Assembly (NCBI GenBank): GCA_964533185.1
Contig: CAZHLD010000064.1
Location: 1-19,385, forward strand
Source of the DNA: CAZHLD01 sp964533185
Lineage (GTDB): Bacteria; Acidobacteriota; Terriglobia; Acidiferrales; UBA7541
Length of the DNA stretch: 19,385 bases
Direction: 5' to 3'
Made by a program: the position numbers and the translations under genes. The notes beneath the pieces are model-generated. The model was given only the letters and a program-made list of their open reading frames with translations, was not told the origin of the DNA and searched no databases. The first letter of the stretch is position 1. Every line of letters starts with the position of its first letter. Below, piece by piece: positions 15,913 to 19,385 of this stretch.

Positions 15913-16773
15913 TTAGCGGGGGAGGTCGAGGGTGAGGAGGTAGGCGCGGGTGCGAGGGTCGAGCCAGTCGCGGAGGGCGTCGCCGAGGAGATTGAAGGCC
16001 AGGACGGCGAGCATGACGGCGAGTGCGGGAAAGACGACCATGTGCGGGGCGTCGAAGAGATGGCTGCGGGCGTCGTTGAGCATGGCACCCCATGATGGGA
16101 ATGGAGCGAGGACGCCGAGGCCGAGGAAACTGAGGGTGGACTCGGCGAGGATGGCGCTGGCCATGCCGATGGTGGCCTGGATGAGGACGGGCTGGAGGAT
16201 GTTCGGCAGAAGGTGGCGCGCGAGGATGCGGAGATGCGAAGCGCCGAGAGAGCGCGCGGCGAGAACGTATTCGAGCTCTTTGGTTTTAAGAACCTGGGCG
16301 CGGGCGAGGCGCGCGTAGCCGGCCCATCCGGTGATGACGAGAGCCAGGATGACTTTGCCGAGGCCCGGGCCGAGTACGGCGGCGAAGGCGATGGCAAGGA
16401 GGATGCCGGGAAAGGAGAGGAATGAGTTGATGAGGACGACGTTGATGAGACGGTCGAACCAGCCTCCGAAGTAACCCGCCAGAGAGCCGAGCGCAAGACC
16501 AATCAGTCCGCAACCGAGAACGACAGAAGACCCGACGAGCATGGAGACGCGCGCGCCGAAGAGGAGGCGCGAGAAGATGTCGCGGCCGAGCTCGTCGGTG
16601 CCCATCCAGTGGGCGGCGCTGGGCGAGGCGAGACGCGCGGGGAGGTCTTGCACATTGGCGTCAAAGGGAGCGAGCCAGCGGGCGAAGAGAGCGGCGAGTA
16701 CGAGCAACAGGGTGACGGTGAGGCCCCAGCGGCCGAGGGCGCTCGAACGGACGAATTGGGAGAAGGCGGTCAT
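15913..16773 (-). CDS. ABC transporter permease, peptide/nickel type (DppC/OppC-like)
   Basis: A 286-residue inner-membrane permease. The first helix is near residues 17-35. The OppC-type N-terminal region follows (HWMGTDELGRDIFSRLLFGAR, the family signature, near 55-75) and then about five more helices. The EAA loop that docks the ATPase is visible as YVLAARSLGASHLRILARHLLP. GVLAPFPSWGAML is the usual C-terminal family motif. Paired with the DppB-like protein, it forms the channel for di/oligopeptides or nickel; the substrate cannot be told. The start ATG overlaps the preceding stop (ATGA, 16770-16773). No binding-protein or ATPase gene is visible downstream, where repeats and a terminator candidate follow. 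Confidence 0.93.
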   Translation of the reverse strand: MTAFSQFVRSSALGRWGLTVTLLLVLAALFARWLAPFDANVQDLPARLASPSAAHWMGTDELGRDIFSRLLFGARVSMLVGSSVVLGCGLIGLALGSLAGYFGGWFDRLINVVLINSFLSFPGILLAIAFAAVLGPGLGKVILALVITGWAGYARLARAQVLKTKELEYVLAARSLGASHLRILARHLLPNILQPVLIQATIGMASAILAESTLSFLGLGVLAPFPSWGAMLNDARSHLFDAPHMVVFPALAVMLAVLAFNLLGDALRDWLDPRTRAYLLTLDLPR

Positions 16774-17690
16774 TGGAGACGAATGCGCGGGTCCACCAGC
16801 GCGTAGAGGAAGTCGGTGAAGAGGTTGACGAGGACGTAGGAGAAAGAGATGAGCAGGATGCAGCCCTGGAGAAGCGGGTAGTCGCGGGACTGAATGGCCT
16901 GGACGGTGAGGCGTCCGATGCCGGGCCAGGCGAAGATGGACTCGGTGACGATAGCGCCGGCGAGCAGCGTGCCAAACTGAAGGCCGAGAATGGTGATGAT
17001 GGGGATGAGGGCGTTGCGGAAGGCGTGGCGGAAGAGGACGGCGGATTCGGGCAGGCCCTTGGCGCGGGCGGTGCGGACGTAGTCGGCGGATAGCTCTTCG
17101 ATCATGGAGCTACGGACCATGCGGGTGAGGATGGCGGCCAGAGCAGCGCCGAGAGTGACGGCGGGGAGGATGAGATTGAGGAAACTGCCGCGTCCGGAGA
17201 CGGGCAGCCAGCCAAGTTGAATCGAGAAGAGGAGGATGAGGAGCGGGCCGAGCGCGAAGTTGGGGACGGAGAGGCCGAGGAGAGTGAAGAAGCTGACGGC
17301 GCGGTCAGGCGCACGGCCGCGACGGTCGGCGGCAAGTACGCCGGCAGGTATGGCGATGACGGCGCAGACGAGAAGTGCGGCGAGAGCGAGCTGGAGCGTG
17401 GCGGGGTAGCGCTCGAGAATGATGCCCAGGACAGGCTGCTGGAAGCGGAGGGAAGCGCCCCAGTCGCCGGAGACGAGGCCGCGGAGATAACGGCCGTACT
17501 GGACATGGAGAGGAAGGTCGAGGCCGAGGGCGTGGCTGAGTTGCTGAACGTCTTCAGCGCGGGCCGATTCGCCGAGCATCTGCTGGACAGGGTCGCCGGG
17601 GACGATGTGGATGAGCAGAAAGACGAGGGTGAGGATGAGCCAGAGGGCCGGGAGGGTGACCAGAAAGCGGTAGAAGAGGTGGCGAATCAT
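16770..17690 (-). CDS. ABC transporter permease, peptide/nickel type (DppB/OppB-like)
   Basis: A 306-residue inner-membrane permease with six predicted helices. The N-terminal VFLLIHIVPGDPVQQMLG motif is diagnostic of DppB/OppB/NikB. The periplasmic segment after it (about residues 35-90) includes LGLDLPLHVQYGRYL. The EAA loop reads DYVRTARAKGLPESAVLFRHAFRNALIP. The C-terminus DFLYALVDPRIRL matches the family. It forms a heterodimer with the DppC-like neighbour. Start ATG 17690 overlaps the stop of the upstream CNNM gene by 4 bp, and its own stop overlaps dppC by 4 bp, so the three genes are likely made from one mRNA with coupled translation. Confidence 0.93.
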   Translation of the reverse strand: MIRHLFYRFLVTLPALWLILTLVFLLIHIVPGDPVQQMLGESARAEDVQQLSHALGLDLPLHVQYGRYLRGLVSGDWGASLRFQQPVLGIILERYPATLQLALAALLVCAVIAIPAGVLAADRRGRAPDRAVSFFTLLGLSVPNFALGPLLILLFSIQLGWLPVSGRGSFLNLILPAVTLGAALAAILTRMVRSSMIEELSADYVRTARAKGLPESAVLFRHAFRNALIPIITILGLQFGTLLAGAIVTESIFAWPGIGRLTVQAIQSRDYPLLQGCILLISFSYVLVNLFTDFLYALVDPRIRLQ

Positions 17691-19111
17691 TCGGAGGCGG
17701 CGCGAGAGGCGGGGGGCGGGGCGTCTGAGTCTTGCGAAGGGGCGGCGGGCGCGGCGGGAGGCTCGACGGGCTTGATCTGCTGGATTTTGACGCGGGCGAT
17801 GCGGCGGCGATCCATCTGGACGACGGTGAAGCGGTAGCCTTCAAAGTCGAAGCTCTCGCCGCCGCGAGGGATAAAGCCAAGCTGGGAGAGGACAAAACCG
17901 CTGAGGGTGGCGTAGGCAGGGTCGTCGGGGAGCTCGATAGAGTACTGCGAGGCGAGGTCGCGGACGTTGAGGGAGGCGTCGAAGATGATGGCGCCGTCGG
18001 CGAGGGTCTGGGGTCGCTCGATGACGTCGAACTCGTCGTGAATCTCGCCGACCACCTGCTCGATGATGTCTTCGACGGAGACGAGGCCGAGGATGCTGCC
18101 GAATTCGTCCACGACCATGGCCAGACCGACGCGGCGGGAGCGAAGTTCGAGGAGCAGCTCGCCGGCGAGCTTGCTTTCCGGGACGATGAGGACTTCGCGG
18201 AGGACGCGGCGGAGACTGAAGTCGGGCGCGGGGAGACCCTCTTCGGCGCGGCGCTCGCGGTCGAGCAGGACCCAGAGCATGTCTTTGATGTGAACGAAGC
18301 CGAGGACGTGGTCGAGCGTGCCTTCGTAGACGGGAATGCGCGAGCGCTGGGTGGTGGCGAAGACGGTCATGATTTCTTCGAGGGTGGCCTCGACGGGGAG
18401 GACATGGAGGTCGGGGCGAGGGACCATAATTTCGCGGACCTGAAGCTGACCGAGCTCAATGGCGCTTTGAATGAATTTTTCTTCGCCAGGGGCGAGCAGG
18501 CCGCGCTCGCGCACCTGGCGGATGAGAATTTGCAGCTCTTCGGCAGAGTGAACGAGCGAGTGGGACTGTGAGGTGCGGATGCCCATGGCGCGGACAAACA
18601 TCTGCGAGGCGTGGTCGAGAAGCACAATCACCCAACTGAAAACGCGCAGAAACCAGCGGAGGGGGCGGGCGACGAGAAGCGCCATGCGCTCGGCGCGCTG
18701 GAGGCTGAGGGTTTTGGGGACCAGCTCGCCCAGAACGACATGCATGAAGGTGAGCAGCAAAAAGGCGAGAACCATGGCGATGGAGTTGGCGATGACGACG
18801 GCCTGCGGGCCGGGGATCCAGCCAAGGCCGCCGAGAAAAACTTGCGCGAGGGCGCGCTGGCCGACGACGCCCAGGGCGAGGCTGGCAATGGTGATGCCAA
18901 CCTGAACGCCGGAGAGGACGCGGTCGAGGTCGCCAAGGAGTTCCTGGACGACGCTGGCGCGGGCGTCGCCCTGCTCGATGAGCTGCTTGACGCGGGTGAC
19001 GCGGACGGCGACGAGGGCGAACTCGGCCGCGACGAAGAAGGCGTTGAGGCCGGTGAAAAAGATAACGCCGAGGAGGCGAAGGAAGAGCACGATGGGGGAT
19101 TCTAGCAGCAC
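17687..19111 (-). CDS. CNNM/CorC-family membrane protein with CBS pair
   Basis: A 474-residue protein. The N-terminal DUF21/CNNM domain (residues about 1-190, about four helices) includes NAFFVAAEFALVAVR and VLGELVPKTL, both typical. A CBS pair follows (about 205-335; MVPRPDLHVLPVEATLEEI and VVDEFGSILGLVSVEDI), then a CorC/HlyC C-terminal domain (about 350-440), then a Pro/Ala-rich tail. Relatives transport or sense Mg2+ or Co2+; older annotations call them hemolysins. The start chosen is GTG 19111, just before the first helix; GTG 19090 is possible. The frame extends to ATG 19228, but that part translates a repeat. No good ribosome binding site is seen for either GTG. It is first gene of the operon with two peptide-type permeases. 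Confidence 0.9.
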   Translation of the reverse strand: MLLESPIVLFLRLLGVIFFTGLNAFFVAAEFALVAVRVTRVKQLIEQGDARASVVQELLGDLDRVLSGVQVGITIASLALGVVGQRALAQVFLGGLGWIPGPQAVVIANSIAMVLAFLLLTFMHVVLGELVPKTLSLQRAERMALLVARPLRWFLRVFSWVIVLLDHASQMFVRAMGIRTSQSHSLVHSAEELQILIRQVRERGLLAPGEEKFIQSAIELGQLQVREIMVPRPDLHVLPVEATLEEIMTVFATTQRSRIPVYEGTLDHVLGFVHIKDMLWVLLDRERRAEEGLPAPDFSLRRVLREVLIVPESKLAGELLLELRSRRVGLAMVVDEFGSILGLVSVEDIIEQVVGEIHDEFDVIERPQTLADGAIIFDASLNVRDLASQYSIELPDDPAYATLSGFVLSQLGFIPRGGESFDFEGYRFTVVQMDRRRIARVKIQQIKPVEPPAAPAAPSQDSDAPPPASRAASE

Positions 19112-19150
19112 GGATGGGCTGATGAAAGGGAGAGGGAAGTCACAGAGGAA

Positions 19151-19253
19151 TTCTTTCCGGCAAGGCCGGAATCTTCGATCGCTCCGGCATCGCCCCGCAA
19201 ACCCGTCCGGGGCGCAGAAACCGCGCAAGCTATTGCCGGAGCTTAGAATGACA
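19151..19253 (+). repeat. Dispersed palindrome copy 7, expanded with nested hairpins
   Basis: TTCCGGC / GCCGGAA (19155-19161 and 19165-19171), then ATCTTCGATCGCT as in copy 4. The unit then expands: GCTCCGGCA (19181-19189) pairs with TGCCGGAGC (19234-19242), and inside it CGCCCCG (19191-19197) pairs with CGGGGCG (19208-19214). It ends with TTAGAATGACA. Compared with copy 4 it carries about 55 bp extra, as if a second hairpin had been inserted in the loop. Confidence 0.6.
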
Positions 19254-19385
19254 GCCGGGGCGATGCGGTGAATTCGAAAGTGGCGGCATCCCTCGACTGC
19301 GCTCGGGACAAGAGCCGCCGCACTCCAAAGTAGGGAAGCCTAGGGACATCGTATCCCCCTGCGTCGTTGAGGTAGTAATCCAAGA
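19243..19385 (-). CDS. Possible C-terminal end of an unknown gene (cut by window edge)
   Basis: On the minus strand one frame is open from the window end to the TAA at 19243-19245, about 46 residues. It begins LDYYLNDAGGYDVPRLPYFG, which looks protein-like, but continues as SRAQSRDAATF, which is the translation of a repeat-like stretch (CCCTCGACTGCGCTCGGGAC near 19292). It is too short to assign a family. It could be a real gene tail extended by repeat DNA, or chance. The rest of 19254-19385 shows nothing else. Confidence 0.25.
   Translation of the reverse strand, partial: LDYYLNDAGGYDVPRLPYFGVRRLLSRAQSRDAATFEFTASPRLSF

Noticed and set aside
19112..19228. A 39-residue N-terminal extension of the CNNM-type protein
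   Set aside because: It translates palindrome copy 7 (Arg/Cys-rich). GTG 19111 directly precedes the first membrane helix.

Overview
The window is a GC-rich bacterial chromosome segment, about 60-65% GC by eye. It carries mostly housekeeping genes, tightly packed, with frequent GTG and TTG starts and gene junctions that overlap by 4 bp. The intergenic gaps are loaded with short palindromic and heptameric repeats. This style, the many exported TPR and helical proteins, and the overall protein flavour suggest an acidobacterium (Terriglobia/Koribacter-like). That assignment is inference from remembered genome style, not from a marker gene.

Layout. (1) 1-384: C-terminal part of an IS256/mutator-like transposase, cut by the window edge. 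(2) 499-6741, plus strand: uvrA (nucleotide excision repair damage sensor), an exported TPR protein, two small exported helical proteins that look like distant tandem paralogues, and a SprT-like HExxH metalloprotease. Most junctions overlap or are 1 nt apart. (3) 6733-7173, minus: a small exported TPR protein converging on the protease gene. (4) 7456-9270, plus: uvrC. (5) 9271-9717: a gene-free gap with repeats, a TACA-N2-TGTA operator-like palindrome and a candidate promoter, followed by a membrane-anchored coiled-coil protein (9718-10374) whose base composition differs from its neighbours. (6) 10446-12075, plus: a YtxH/YtxG-like envelope pair and a TIGR04282-type glycosyltransferase. (7) 12008-14384, minus: a cysteine desulfurase followed by mnmA, a sulfur donor plus acceptor enzyme for tRNA 2-thiouridine. 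(8) 14733-15524, plus: a SAM hydroxide adenosyltransferase, bracketed by heptanucleotide repeat tracts. (9) 15913-19111, minus: a CNNM/CorC-type membrane protein and two oligopeptide-type ABC permeases (dppB/dppC-like), all joined by ATGA overlaps and ending in a hairpin terminator candidate. (10) 19112-19385: repeats and possibly the tail of another gene.

How the genes work together. UvrA and UvrC are two of the three UvrABC components; uvrB is not here. The cysteine desulfurase supplies persulfide sulfur that MnmA uses on tRNA U34. The two permeases would form the membrane channel of a peptide importer, but its binding protein and ATPases are absent from the window.

No CRISPR array, rRNA or tRNA gene was seen. 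The most unusual material is outside the genes: at least seven imperfect palindromes ending in GGATGACA-like sequence, all in the same orientation whatever the strand of the neighbouring genes, and tracts of degenerate 7-bp periodic DNA. No clearly new multi-gene system is demonstrated; the best protein candidate is the exported tandem-paralogue and SprT-like cluster behind uvrA.
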